A stretch of DNA of 64,000 nt from Flavobacterium sp. I3-2 (GCF_013389595.1 NZ_CP058306.1:1860001-1924000); one strand, 5' to 3'. Counted from the stretch's first letter, positions 41,773 to 50,881 are shown. The notes: generated by a model not told the origin, from the letters alone. Numbers and translations: made by a program.

Positions 41773-43737
41773 TTAATCAAGTTTTTCAAATTCTGAGTTC
41801 ATACTTTTAAATTCTGGAACAATTGTTTTCATTTTTTTTACAATTGCAATTTTATCATGTTCTTTAGAAAGACTTATTAGTTCGATAATATGACTTTGAA
41901 CAGTTAAATAATCGTCTTTAATATCTTCTGCAATCATTATTTTTTCGTGATAAGTTGGTAAAGTTTTTGATCCGTCGTTTAATAATTCTTCGTATAATTT
42001 TTCACCAGGACGCAAACCAACTATTTGTATTTTTATATCAATTTCTGGCGTAAGACCGGCTAATTTAATCATTTTATTTGCTAAATCAATGATTTTAACT
42101 GGTTTTCCCATATCAAATATATAAATCTCGCCACCGTTACCCATCGATCCAGCTTCGAGAACAAGTTGACAAGCTTCTGGGATGGTCATGAAATAGCGAA
42201 TAATATTCGGATGTGTAATTGTTATTGGACCGCCATTTTCTATTTGTTTTGTAAACAAAGGAACAACTGAACCATTTGAACCCAAAACATTTCCAAATCG
42301 AGTTGTGATAAATTTGGTTGTTTGATTATTCGTTTCTTTTAGATAGATAGAAAGTGATTGTACATATTTTTCTGCAATTCTTTTGCTACAACCCATAACA
42401 TTACTCGGATTAACCGCTTTATCTGTAGAAACCATTACAAATCTTTTTACACCATGTTGTATCGATAAGTCAGCTAAGTTTTTGGTTCCTAATACATTAG
42501 TGTGAATCGCTTGCGACGGATTTTCTTCCATTAAAGGAACGTGTTTGTAAGCTGCAGCATGATACACAATGTCTGGTTGATATTCAGAGAAAATCTTTTC
42601 TAGAGTAACAAGATTTCGAATGTCAGAAATTTCTAAAATAACTTCTGTTGCAAATTTATTTTTAGAGATTTCAAGACCAATGTTATGTAATGGTGTTTCA
42701 GCTTGATCAAGTAATATAATTTTCTTAGGATTAAACTTTATTACTTGACTAACTATTTCGCTTCCGATTGAACCAGCTGCTCCAGAAACTAAAACAATTT
42801 TGTTTTTTAATTGATTTGAAATTTTTTCAGAATCCAAACAAATTGGTTTACGTTCAAGTAGATCTTCAATTTTAATGTTTCTAATTTTAGAATAGATATT
42901 TTTAGAATCATTAATATCAGCTAAAGGCGGAAGTGTAAGAATTTTTATATTATAATTAATACAATCTTCAATTAAATTGATTTTGTCTTCGTTGCTAATA
43001 TCTTGATCACCTAATATAATGGTGTTACTTCTCAAACTTCTTGCAATTACAGAAGTTCTTCTGCCTAAATTATGAACTGGTAAATTTAGAATTTTTGTAT
43101 ACCCTGATTTTGATTTTGGATCAATAAATCCGATTATTCTGAATTTATTAGATTTTTCTGAAATGATTGATTTTGCAATTGCGATCGCTAAATCTCCTTT
43201 TCCGTAAATTAATACGTTTTCTTTATTTTCTTTTTCTGATAATTTTGATATCTGTTCGAAAATAATTTTTATTGAAATTCTAAAAGATAATAATAAACAA
43301 TAAGAAAATATAACTATAATTAATAGACGAGTGTTTAAAAATAATTTTTCGCCATAAATTAAAGAGTAAATTGTGTTTATTAGAAATAAAGTAATAAGTG
43401 AGGCAAATTCTGATATGAAAAGCTGAATTGCATCAACAATACTTGAATGTCGAACCACCCCAGAATAGGTTTTGAATCGCCAAAAATAAAAAATATGAAC
43501 TATTAATAGAAGTAGAATTAGGGTTCCTACTTTATTTGGATTGGTGTAATCAAGTCCAATTCCTAGTAAAAGAAAATGTGTTATTACAGCAGCCAGAAGA
43601 ACAAGGATTATATCAATAAGTAATATAATCCATCGTGGAATGTAACCTAAATTTTTTAGATTGGTTTTTTTGAAAAAATTCCTAAGAATTTCTCTAACAA
43701 TACTTGAATCTACAGTATCATCTTTTTCGGTTTTCAT
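41773..43737 (-). CDS. Membrane UDP-sugar 4,6-dehydratase (CapD/WbpM-like)
   Basis: Makes 4-keto-6-deoxy sugar nucleotides for surface polysaccharide. 654 residues: four N-terminal transmembrane helices (about 30-160), a CoA-binding-3/Rossmann region (NVLIYGKGDLAIAIAK), then the catalytic Polysacc_synt_2 domain with GAAGSIGSEI, VYHAAAYKHVPLMEENP and NVMGCSKRIAEKY. The catalytic motif is Met-x-x-x-Lys, as in WbpM and FlaA1, instead of Tyr-x-x-x-Lys. First gene of the operon with wza and wzc. Confidence 0.94.
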   Translation of the reverse strand: MKTEKDDTVDSSIVREILRNFFKKTNLKNLGYIPRWIILLIDIILVLLAAVITHFLLLGIGLDYTNPNKVGTLILLLLIVHIFYFWRFKTYSGVVRHSSIVDAIQLFISEFASLITLFLINTIYSLIYGEKLFLNTRLLIIVIFSYCLLLSFRISIKIIFEQISKLSEKENKENVLIYGKGDLAIAIAKSIISEKSNKFRIIGFIDPKSKSGYTKILNLPVHNLGRRTSVIARSLRSNTIILGDQDISNEDKINLIEDCINYNIKILTLPPLADINDSKNIYSKIRNIKIEDLLERKPICLDSEKISNQLKNKIVLVSGAAGSIGSEIVSQVIKFNPKKIILLDQAETPLHNIGLEISKNKFATEVILEISDIRNLVTLEKIFSEYQPDIVYHAAAYKHVPLMEENPSQAIHTNVLGTKNLADLSIQHGVKRFVMVSTDKAVNPSNVMGCSKRIAEKYVQSLSIYLKETNNQTTKFITTRFGNVLGSNGSVVPLFTKQIENGGPITITHPNIIRYFMTIPEACQLVLEAGSMGNGGEIYIFDMGKPVKIIDLANKMIKLAGLTPEIDIKIQIVGLRPGEKLYEELLNDGSKTLPTYHEKIMIAEDIKDDYLTVQSHIIELISLSKEHDKIAIVKKMKTIVPEFKSMNSEFEKLD

Positions 43738-43816
43738 GTGTTTTTAGTTTGATCTTGGTTTGTTTTTGTGTTTTGGTTTGTTTTTTTTTTCTTTTTCTTT
43801 GGGCTAGTCTAATTTT
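43738..43816 (-). promoter_or_regulatory. A/C-rich leader of the polysaccharide operon
   Basis: On the minus strand the 60 nt before the dehydratase start are almost pure A and C with scattered G (AAAGAAAAAG, A10, CAAACC, CACAAAAACAAACC), with only two T. Such a leader cannot form structure. Since Bacteroidota ribosomes do not use Shine-Dalgarno pairing, it may favour initiation. No -7 box is seen inside, so read-through from lptB is possible. Confidence 0.45.
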
Positions 43817-44557
43817 TTAAAATGTTATCTTCTTTTTTCTAAGTTCAAAATTTTGTCCTAAATATACTTTTCTAACAATTTCATCTTGAACAAGGTCTTC
43901 CGGTTTTCCTGCTTTTAAGATACCACCTTCGAACATAAGATATGTTTTGTCAGTGATGGCTAATGTTTCTTGAACGTTGTGGTCGGTTATTAAAATGCCT
44001 ATGTTTTTGTTTTTTAATTGTGCAACAATTCTTTGAATATCTTCTACTGCAACTGGGTCAACTCCAGCAAAAGGTTCATCAAGTAGAATAAATTTAGGGT
44101 CTGTAGCTAAGGCTCTTGCAATTTCAGTTCTTCTACGTTCTCCTCCAGATAATAAATCTCCTCGATTTGTACGAATATGTTGTAAACTAAATTCATCGAT
44201 TAGGGACTCCATTTTTGCTTCTTGCTCTTTTTTAGATAATTTGGTCAATTGCAAAACACTTAGGATGTTGTCTTCAATACTAAGTTTTCTAAACACAGAA
44301 GCTTCTTGAGCTAAATATCCAATTCCGTGCTGAGCTCGTTGGTACATTGGAAAGTTTGTGATATTGGTCTCGTCTAAATAAATACTACCTCCATTTGGTT
44401 TAACTAAGCCTACAATCATGTAGAAAGAAGTAGTTTTACCTGCACCGTTTGGTCCAAGTAATCCAACGATTTCTCCTTGGTTAACTTCAACTGAAATTCC
44501 CTTAACAACTTTTCTGCCTTTGTAGGTTTTTATTAAATTCTCTGCTCTTAACTTCAT
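43817..44557 (-). CDS. lptB: LPS export ABC transporter ATPase LptB
   Basis: ATPase of the LptB2FG complex that pulls LPS out of the inner membrane. 246 residues. Walker A LLGPNGAGKTTSFYMIVG (about 33-50), Q-loop YLAQEASVFRKLS, signature LLSGGERRRTEIARALA, Walker B FILLDEPFAGVDP and H-loop ITDHNVQETL. The specific GIGYLAQEASVFRKLSIEDN and C-terminal KVYLGQNFELR distinguish LptB from other ABC proteins. It lies 7 bp downstream of tatC, in the kdsD-tatC-lptB operon. Confidence 0.97.
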   Translation of the reverse strand: MKLRAENLIKTYKGRKVVKGISVEVNQGEIVGLLGPNGAGKTTSFYMIVGLVKPNGGSIYLDETNITNFPMYQRAQHGIGYLAQEASVFRKLSIEDNILSVLQLTKLSKKEQEAKMESLIDEFSLQHIRTNRGDLLSGGERRRTEIARALATDPKFILLDEPFAGVDPVAVEDIQRIVAQLKNKNIGILITDHNVQETLAITDKTYLMFEGGILKAGKPEDLVQDEIVRKVYLGQNFELRKKKITF

Positions 44558-44564
44558 GAAATTG

Positions 44565-45398
44565 TTATTTTACCAGTGGCTTTGTTTCAGTATTGTTTTT
44601 TCTTTTAGTAATTATTTTCGCGACTAAGATACTACCTTCATATAAAATAACCATAGGAATGGACACAATTATTTGACTAATTACGTCTGGAGGAGTAACT
44701 ACAGCTGCAACAATTAGTATTAATACGTACGCATATTTTCTATATTCTTTTAAAAACGAATCGGTTATTAAACCTAAATACGTCAAAAAGAAAATAATAA
44801 CAGGTAATTCAAAAATTAAACCTGTTGCTAACGATGTTGTCTTTACAAGACCTATGTATGAATTTATATCAATTGAATTTTCTACAATTGAACTAATTTG
44901 TGTATTCACTAAAAAGTTAATAGACAAAGGAACTAATACATAATATCCAAAAAGAACACCAAAGAAAAATAATAATGACGAGACAAATATAAATGTTTTT
45001 GCGTATTTTTTTTCATTTTTATATAGGGCAGGACTGATAAATTTCCAAAGTTCCCATAAAAAGTAAGGAAAAGAGATGATAAATCCGGCTGTAATACATG
45101 TCCAAATTAAAACAGAAAGTTGACCGTCCATGGTTCTGTTTTGAATTTCGAATGGTAAAATTTGATTACAAAAACTTTTGTCTAAATCAAATCTGGTTGC
45201 TAAATCACAAAAGAATTGGTATGTAATGAAATCTCCGCGTTTAGGGCCAAAGATAATGGTGTCAAATATAAATTCATTAAACATAAAGGCAATTATACCA
45301 CCAATTAAAATAGCAATTGTACTTCTAACTAATAACCATCTTAATTCTTCTAAATGTCCTAAAAAAGACATTTCTTTTGTTGTTTTTTGATTGCTCAT
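44565..45398 (-). CDS. tatC: Sec-independent translocase TatC
   Basis: Core receptor of the twin-arginine export system. 277 residues and six transmembrane helices. The N-terminal EMSFLGHLEELRWLLVRS is the signal-recognition region with the conserved Glu; IWTCITAGFIISFPYFLWELWKFISPAL, FELPVIIFFLTYLGL and AVVTPPDVISQI are family blocks. An insert of about 35 residues (GPKRGDF to QILPFEIQNR) after the first helix is the Bacteroidota form. The ATG overlaps the kdsD stop (ATGA). tatA is not in the window. Confidence 0.96.
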   Translation of the reverse strand: MSNQKTTKEMSFLGHLEELRWLLVRSTIAILIGGIIAFMFNEFIFDTIIFGPKRGDFITYQFFCDLATRFDLDKSFCNQILPFEIQNRTMDGQLSVLIWTCITAGFIISFPYFLWELWKFISPALYKNEKKYAKTFIFVSSLLFFFGVLFGYYVLVPLSINFLVNTQISSIVENSIDINSYIGLVKTTSLATGLIFELPVIIFFLTYLGLITDSFLKEYRKYAYVLILIVAAVVTPPDVISQIIVSIPMVILYEGSILVAKIITKRKNNTETKPLVK

Positions 45399-46363
45399 GA
45401 TACAATTCCTTCTTTTAAAATATCGTGTAAATGAATGACACCAGCATATTTCTGATTTTCAGTTACAATTAATTGTGTAATAGCATATGATTCTAGAATT
45501 TCTAAAGCAACTGAGACCAATTCGTTTGATTCTATTGTTTTTGGAGATTTAGACATTATATCTTTAGCTTGCAAATTTATAAAAGAATCTGTTTTTTCAA
45601 GCATTCTTCTGATGTCTCCATCAGTAATTATTCCTAAAATTTTGTTATTTTCTATAACTGCAGTTACCCCAAGTCGTTTACTTGATATTTCAATAATAAC
45701 TTCTTTGATGCTTGCATTCGGAGAAACTTCGGGCTTATTTTTGTTTATAAGTAGATTTTCAACTTTTAATAAAAGTTTTTTACCAAGCGCACCACCAGGA
45801 TGAAATTTTGCAAAATCATTGCTTGTAAAGTTTTTGATTTTCATTAGCGCAACTGCAATCGCATCGCCTAATGCTAATTGTAAAGTTGTACTATTAGTTG
45901 GTGCTAAATTGTTTGGACAAGATTCTTTTTCGATATGTGAATTGATTACATAATCTGAATTTTTTCCCAAAAAAGACTCTTTGTTTGCAGTCATTCCAAT
46001 CAAAATATTTCCATCTCGTTTTAATAGCGGAACCAAAACTTTAATTTCAGGACTATTTCCACTGTTAGAGATACATAAGATGATATCATCTGCAGTAACC
46101 ATTCCTAAATCGCCATGAACTGCTTCAGCTGCATGAAGAAACATAGAAGGAGTTCCTGTTGAATTTAATGTTGCAACAATTTTATTTGCAATATGAGCGC
46201 TTTTTCCAATTCCTGTAATGACTAGTCTTCCTTTAGTTTCAGAAATTTTGATAACAGCTTCTGCAAAATCATTGTTTAAATTAGAGATTGCTTTTGTAAT
46301 GCTTTCACTTTCAGATAGTAAAGTGTTTTTTGCATATTCTATGATATCTTTTTTTGTGTTCAA
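45395..46363 (-). CDS. kdsD: Arabinose-5-phosphate isomerase (KpsF/GutQ family)
   Basis: Interconverts ribulose 5-phosphate and arabinose 5-phosphate, the first step to Kdo for LPS. 322 residues: SIS domain (about 35-170: VITGIGKSAHIANKIVATLNST, the HGDLG motif, ISNSGNSPEI) and two CBS domains (about 205-320). Odd: no ATG is available. The frame opens at TAG-ATT-TTG, so translation should start at the TTG. Divergent from recQ. waaA (30 kb away) uses the Kdo made by this path. Confidence 0.93.
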   Translation of the reverse strand: MNTKKDIIEYAKNTLLSESESITKAISNLNNDFAEAVIKISETKGRLVITGIGKSAHIANKIVATLNSTGTPSMFLHAAEAVHGDLGMVTADDIILCISNSGNSPEIKVLVPLLKRDGNILIGMTANKESFLGKNSDYVINSHIEKESCPNNLAPTNSTTLQLALGDAIAVALMKIKNFTSNDFAKFHPGGALGKKLLLKVENLLINKNKPEVSPNASIKEVIIEISSKRLGVTAVIENNKILGIITDGDIRRMLEKTDSFINLQAKDIMSKSPKTIESNELVSVALEILESYAITQLIVTENQKYAGVIHLHDILKEGIVS

Positions 46364-46451
46364 AATCTAAAAAGTGTTAAAAATTGTTTGCTTAATTAGA
46401 AAAGCGTATCTTTATCTTTTGCAAATTTAGCTAAAATAGCATTATATTATA

Positions 46452-48647
46452 ATGAAATCAGACGAAATTGACTTACACAAAGAATTAAAAAAGTATTTTG
46501 GATTTAATCAATTCAAAGGATTACAAGAACAGGTTGTGAAAAACATCATTTCTGGAAATAATACTTTTGTTATAATGCCTACTGGAGGTGGTAAATCACT
46601 TTGTTACCAATTGCCAGCTTTATCTTTGGAAGGAACTGCGATTGTTGTTTCTCCTCTTATTGCTTTAATGAAAAATCAAGTAGATGCTATTCGAAGTTTA
46701 TCTTCTGAAATTGGCGTTGCTCATGTTTTAAATTCTTCATTAAACAAAACTGAAATTGCTAAAGTTAAAGAAGATGTCAAAAACGGAATTACTAAATTAA
46801 TTTATGTTGCACCAGAATCTTTGACCAAAGATGAATATGTAGAGTTTTTAAATTCGGTTAAATTGTCCTTTATTGCTATTGACGAAGCACATTGCATTTC
46901 GGAATGGGGACATGATTTTAGACCAGAATATAGAAATCTTAGAAATATAATTAGAAAATTAGGCGACATTCCAATTATTGGATTGACTGCAACTGCAACG
47001 CCAAAAGTTCAAGAAGATATTTTAAAAAATCTTGAAATTCCAGATGCTAAAGTTTTCAAAGCATCCTTTAACCGAGCAAATTTATTTTACGAAGTACGTC
47101 CTAAAACCAAAAATGTCGAATCGGATATTATTCGTTTCATTAATCAGTTTAAAGGAAAGTCCGGAGTTATTTATTGCTTAAGCCGTAAAAAGGTTGAAGA
47201 AATAACTCAAGTTTTACAAGTAAACGGAATAAGTGCAGTTGCATATCATGCCGGATTAGATGCAAAAACGCGTGCCAAACATCAAGATATGTTTTTAATG
47301 GAAGACGTTGATGTAGTTGTTGCAACTATTGCATTCGGAATGGGAATCGATAAACCAGACGTTCGTTTTGTAATTCATCATGATATTCCAAAGTCATTAG
47401 AAAGTTATTACCAAGAAACAGGTCGAGCAGGTCGAGATGGTGGAGAAGGTTATTGTTTGGCTTATTATTCTTATAAGGATATCGAAAAACTTGAGAAGTT
47501 TATGGCAGGAAAACCATTAGCTGAACAAGAAATAGGATTTGCGTTGTTACAAGAGGTAGTTGCTTATGCTGAAACTTCAATGTCTAGACGTAAATTTTTA
47601 TTACATTATTTCGGTGAAGAATTTGATGAATTAGCTGGTGAAGGTTGGGATATGGATGATAATACCAGAAATCCTAAAAATAAAATCGAAGCTAAGAATG
47701 AAGTTCTGAAACTTTTAAATGTTATACAAGCAACCAAACAGATTTATAAATCAAAAGAAATAATTTTTGCATTAGTTGGTAAAATAAATGCAGTAATTAA
47801 ATCATACAAAACAGATTTACATGAACTTTTTGGGTCTGGTAAAGAACACGATGATCGTTATTGGATGGCATTAATTCGACAAGTAATGGTTTCGGGTATG
47901 ATTTCAAAAGATATCGAAAGTTACGGAGTTTTGAAAGTAACAGAAAAAGGAAATGAATTCATTCAAAATCCTCATTCTTTTATGATGACAGAGGATCACG
48001 AATATTCTGAAAATGCAGACGAAAATATTGTTACAAATTCAAAAGCATCAAATGTAGCTGATGAAGTTTTGGTATCAATGTTGAAGGATTTACGTAAAAA
48101 AGTCGCAAAGAAATTAGGAGTTCCTCCATTTGTTGTTTTTCAAGATCCGTCTTTAGAAGATATGGCTTTAAAATATCCAATTAAAATGGACGAATTGGCT
48201 TCTGTGCATGGTGTCAGCGAAGGAAAAGCTAAAAAATATGGAAAAGATTTTATCGATTTAATTTCAAAATATGTTGAAGAAAACGATATCATCCGTCCAG
48301 ACGATTTAGTTGTAAAATCTACAGGTGCTAATTCAGCTTTGAAATTGTACATTATCCAAAGTTTGGACCGTAAATTGCCTTTAACGGATATTGCTTCTGC
48401 TAAAGGTTTGGATATGGATGCTTTGGTGAAAGAGATGGAACAAATTGTGTATTCTGGAACCAAACTAAATATCAAATATTGGATTGATGATATTTTGGAC
48501 GAAGATCAACAAGAAGAAATTTATGATTACTTTATGGATTCTCAAAGTGATGCAATCAAAGCTGCACTTTCTGAATTCGATGGAGATTATGATATAGAAG
48601 AACTTCGATTAATGCGAATTAAGTTCATAAGCGAAGTTGCTAATTAA
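46452..48647 (+). CDS. recQ: RecQ-family DNA helicase lacking zinc cysteines
   Basis: A 3'-5' DNA helicase of recombination repair, 731 residues. Motif I MPTGGGKSL (42-50), motif II IAIDEAHCISEWGHDFRPEY with DEAH and the aromatic-rich loop, motif IV-VI CLSRKKVEEI, IAFGMGIDKPDV, YQETGRAGRDG. A winged-helix (RQC-like) region and a C-terminal HRDC-like region (about 530-600, EDMALKYPIKMDELASVHG) follow. The RecQ zinc domain keeps the SRRKFLLHYFGE helix, but none of the four Cys is present: Ser378 replaces the first, and the loop GEGWDMDDNTRNP has none. Also a long C-terminal extension. Confidence 0.94.
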   Translation: MKSDEIDLHKELKKYFGFNQFKGLQEQVVKNIISGNNTFVIMPTGGGKSLCYQLPALSLEGTAIVVSPLIALMKNQVDAIRSLSSEIGVAHVLNSSLNKTEIAKVKEDVKNGITKLIYVAPESLTKDEYVEFLNSVKLSFIAIDEAHCISEWGHDFRPEYRNLRNIIRKLGDIPIIGLTATATPKVQEDILKNLEIPDAKVFKASFNRANLFYEVRPKTKNVESDIIRFINQFKGKSGVIYCLSRKKVEEITQVLQVNGISAVAYHAGLDAKTRAKHQDMFLMEDVDVVVATIAFGMGIDKPDVRFVIHHDIPKSLESYYQETGRAGRDGGEGYCLAYYSYKDIEKLEKFMAGKPLAEQEIGFALLQEVVAYAETSMSRRKFLLHYFGEEFDELAGEGWDMDDNTRNPKNKIEAKNEVLKLLNVIQATKQIYKSKEIIFALVGKINAVIKSYKTDLHELFGSGKEHDDRYWMALIRQVMVSGMISKDIESYGVLKVTEKGNEFIQNPHSFMMTEDHEYSENADENIVTNSKASNVADEVLVSMLKDLRKKVAKKLGVPPFVVFQDPSLEDMALKYPIKMDELASVHGVSEGKAKKYGKDFIDLISKYVEENDIIRPDDLVVKSTGANSALKLYIIQSLDRKLPLTDIASAKGLDMDALVKEMEQIVYSGTKLNIKYWIDDILDEDQQEEIYDYFMDSQSDAIKAALSEFDGDYDIEELRLMRIKFISEVAN

Positions 48648-48684
48648 AAAAATACTCCTTAAATATGTTTAAGGAGTATTTTTT
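48648..48684. terminator. Bidirectional terminator overlapping a CDS end
   Basis: AATACTCCTTAAA pairs with TTTAAGGAGTATT with a 4-nt loop. The right arm also encodes the last codons of the convergent small gene. Confidence 0.88.
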
Positions 48685-48923
48685 TTATCTTCAAACAACT
48701 CGCCACGATGCGGTTTTAAAATATCGCGTAAAGCAATCATTTGTTCATCGTTTACAACCATAAAAGCAATCGCATGCATGTCGTTAATTGCAGAAAATCC
48801 GGTGATAGCGATGTTTAGTTTTTCCATAACGATATATTCCTTCAAATGGATTTTATGATGTTCAGCTGTACGTAATGCGCCTTCACCTCTAAAATCCCAA
48901 ATAAGTTTAATCTGTCTTTCCAT
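48669..48923 (-). CDS. Conserved small hypothetical protein
   Basis: An 84-residue cytosolic protein starting MERQIKLIWDFRGEGALRTAEHH. It has a central beta-alpha-beta pattern (IAITGFSAINDMHAIAFMVV) and a Lys/Glu-rich tail. The start at 48923 is chosen because a TAnnTTTG box (48944-48951) lies 21 nt upstream; a longer start at 48941 would sit in the promoter. Its final codons lie within the terminator hairpin. I do not recognise a named family, though such proteins recur in Bacteroidota. Confidence 0.7.
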   Translation of the reverse strand: MERQIKLIWDFRGEGALRTAEHHKIHLKEYIVMEKLNIAITGFSAINDMHAIAFMVVNDEQMIALRDILKPHRGELFEDKKNTP

Positions 48924-48943
48924 GATTTTTATTTTATCCATTA

Positions 48944-48951
48944 CAAAATTA
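48944..48951 (-). promoter_or_regulatory. -7 box of the small hypothetical gene
   Basis: The minus strand reads TAATTTTG (TAnnTTTG), 21 nt upstream of the ATG at 48923. Confidence 0.5.
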
Positions 48952-49009
48952 CGCTTTATTATATTTTGATGTATTTTTGCAATCTAATTTTTATTTGCTT
49001 TATAACAAA

Positions 49010-50569
49010 ATGCCACAAGAATTACAATTACAAGTACTTCCGGAAGTTGCGGCTTCGGCCGAATTGTTAACGCAGTATGTTGCTAAGTTAACACACAATT
49101 CAATTTCAGATATCAAACACATCACTATTCTAAAACGCTCTATTGATGCGCGTCAACGTTCGGTTAAAATCAATTTAAAAGTTCAGATTTTTTATGCGGA
49201 TGAAGATGTGATTCATCGCGAAATTCATTTTCCAAATTATAAAAATGTAAAAGATGCTGCTCCGGTAATTGTTGTTGGAGCTGGTCCTGCTGGATATTTT
49301 GCTGCATTACAATTGATTGAATTGGGCGCAAAACCGATTGTTCTTGAAAGAGGAAAAGATGTTCGTGGACGTCGTAGAGATTTAAAAGCGATTAATCGTG
49401 ACCATATCGTAAATCCAGATTCGAATTATTGTTTTGGAGAAGGTGGTGCCGGAACTTATTCTGATGGAAAATTATATACACGTTCAAAAAAACGTGGCGA
49501 TGTTAATCGTATTCTAGAATTGTTGGTTGCATTTGGTGCAACTCAAGATATTTTAGTAGAAGCGCATCCGCACATCGGAACAAATAAACTTCCGAAAATC
49601 ATGGAAGACATGCGTCATAAAATTGTTGAATTTGGTGGCGAAGTTCGATTTGAAAATAAAGTTACCGATTTCATCATCAAAGGAAATGAAGTTCACGGCG
49701 TGATTGTAAACAACGATATTACAATTGAATCTAAAAAAGTAATTTTAGCAACTGGACATTCGGCTCGTGATATTTTTGAATTGTTAGATAAAAAACAAGT
49801 TTTAATAGAAGCGAAACCTTTTGCTTTGGGAGTTCGAGCAGAACATCCACAAACTTTGATTGATAGTATTCAATATTCGTGTGATTATCGTGGTGATTTT
49901 TTACCTCCGGCTCCGTATTCTATTGTGAAGCAAGTGAACGGACGCGGCATGTATTCGTTTTGTATGTGTCCGGGTGGAGTAATTGCGCCTTGTGCAACAG
50001 CACCTGGAGAAGTGGTTACCAACGGTTGGTCGCCATCTAAACGTGACCAAGCAACTGCAAACTCAGGAATTGTTGTTGAATTGAAATTAGAAGATTTTAA
50101 ACCGTTCCAAAAGTTTGGTGCTTTGGCAGGAATGGAATTTCAGAAAGCGATTGAACAAAAAGCATTTCATTTAGCTGGCGAAACGCAACGCGTTCCGGCT
50201 CAACGAATGGTCGATTTTTCGCAATCGAAAATATCCGAAAGTATTCCGCAAACGTCTTATGTTCCGGGTACAACTTCTGTAGAATTAGGTCAGGTTTTTC
50301 CTGGTTTCTTAACACAGATTATGCGCCAAGGTTTTCAAGATTTCGGAAAATCGATGAAAGGCTATTTTACAAACGAAGCTATTTTGCATGCGCCAGAAAG
50401 TAGAACTTCTTCACCGGTTCGTATTCCAAGAGATGAGATTTCTTTAGAACATTTACAAATCAAAGGTTTGTATCCGTGTGCCGAAGGAGCTGGTTATGCT
50501 GGCGGAATTATCTCTGCTGCCATCGATGGCGAAAAATGTGCGATTAAATGTGTTGAAAGTATGTTTTAA
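49010..50569 (+). CDS. FAD-dependent dehydrogenase (COG2509-like)
   Basis: A 519-residue flavoprotein. An N-terminal RNA-binding-like/alpha-beta domain (1-85, with ILKRSIDARQRSVKINLKV) precedes the FAD-binding fold: VIVVGAGPAGYFAALQLIELG (about 90-110), CFGEGGAGTYSDGKLYTR, ILATGHSARDIFELL and the C-terminal YPCAEGAGYAGGIISAAIDG. This architecture matches the uncharacterised FAD-dependent dehydrogenases of COG2509. The start at 49010 gives MPQELQLQVLPEV; the upstream in-frame start has no support. Reaction unknown. A single gene with a terminator. Confidence 0.88.
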   Translation: MPQELQLQVLPEVAASAELLTQYVAKLTHNSISDIKHITILKRSIDARQRSVKINLKVQIFYADEDVIHREIHFPNYKNVKDAAPVIVVGAGPAGYFAALQLIELGAKPIVLERGKDVRGRRRDLKAINRDHIVNPDSNYCFGEGGAGTYSDGKLYTRSKKRGDVNRILELLVAFGATQDILVEAHPHIGTNKLPKIMEDMRHKIVEFGGEVRFENKVTDFIIKGNEVHGVIVNNDITIESKKVILATGHSARDIFELLDKKQVLIEAKPFALGVRAEHPQTLIDSIQYSCDYRGDFLPPAPYSIVKQVNGRGMYSFCMCPGGVIAPCATAPGEVVTNGWSPSKRDQATANSGIVVELKLEDFKPFQKFGALAGMEFQKAIEQKAFHLAGETQRVPAQRMVDFSQSKISESIPQTSYVPGTTSVELGQVFPGFLTQIMRQGFQDFGKSMKGYFTNEAILHAPESRTSSPVRIPRDEISLEHLQIKGLYPCAEGAGYAGGIISAAIDGEKCAIKCVESMF

Positions 50570-50881
50570 TTTTGACAGGTTTTATAAATATTAATTGAAC
50601 GACTTAATTTTAATTGAGTCGTTTTTTTTTCTGGTATAAGTTTCTAATATCATTTTTACGTATTTTTAATAATTCATTGAAAAAAGAATCAAATGAAAAA
50701 ACGCTTGAGTATAAAAATTATATCCCTAATTTATGATACGTGAGTTAGATGGGCTAAGTAAAGAAGGTTTAATAGTATAGTTTATTTTTATTATGATTTT
50801 TTTTTAAAAATATGTTGCTGTTTATTTACTCAGCTTATGACTTCTCAAATAAATGATGGTAATTGTTTAAAATAATAAAAT
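50570..50881. other. 312-bp intergenic region
   Basis: Holds the terminator of the flavoprotein gene (listed separately) and, on the plus strand 50733-50780, a 15-codon open stretch MIRELDGLSKEGLIV that resembles the recognition-helix end of a Crp/Fnr-type winged helix. A stop lies one codon upstream, so this is at best a decayed fragment. The rest is A/T-rich leader. Confidence 0.45.
50598..50630 (+). terminator. Intrinsic terminator of the flavoprotein gene
   Basis: AACGACTTAA pairs with TTGAGTCGTT (one G-U) followed by T9. Confidence 0.85.
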
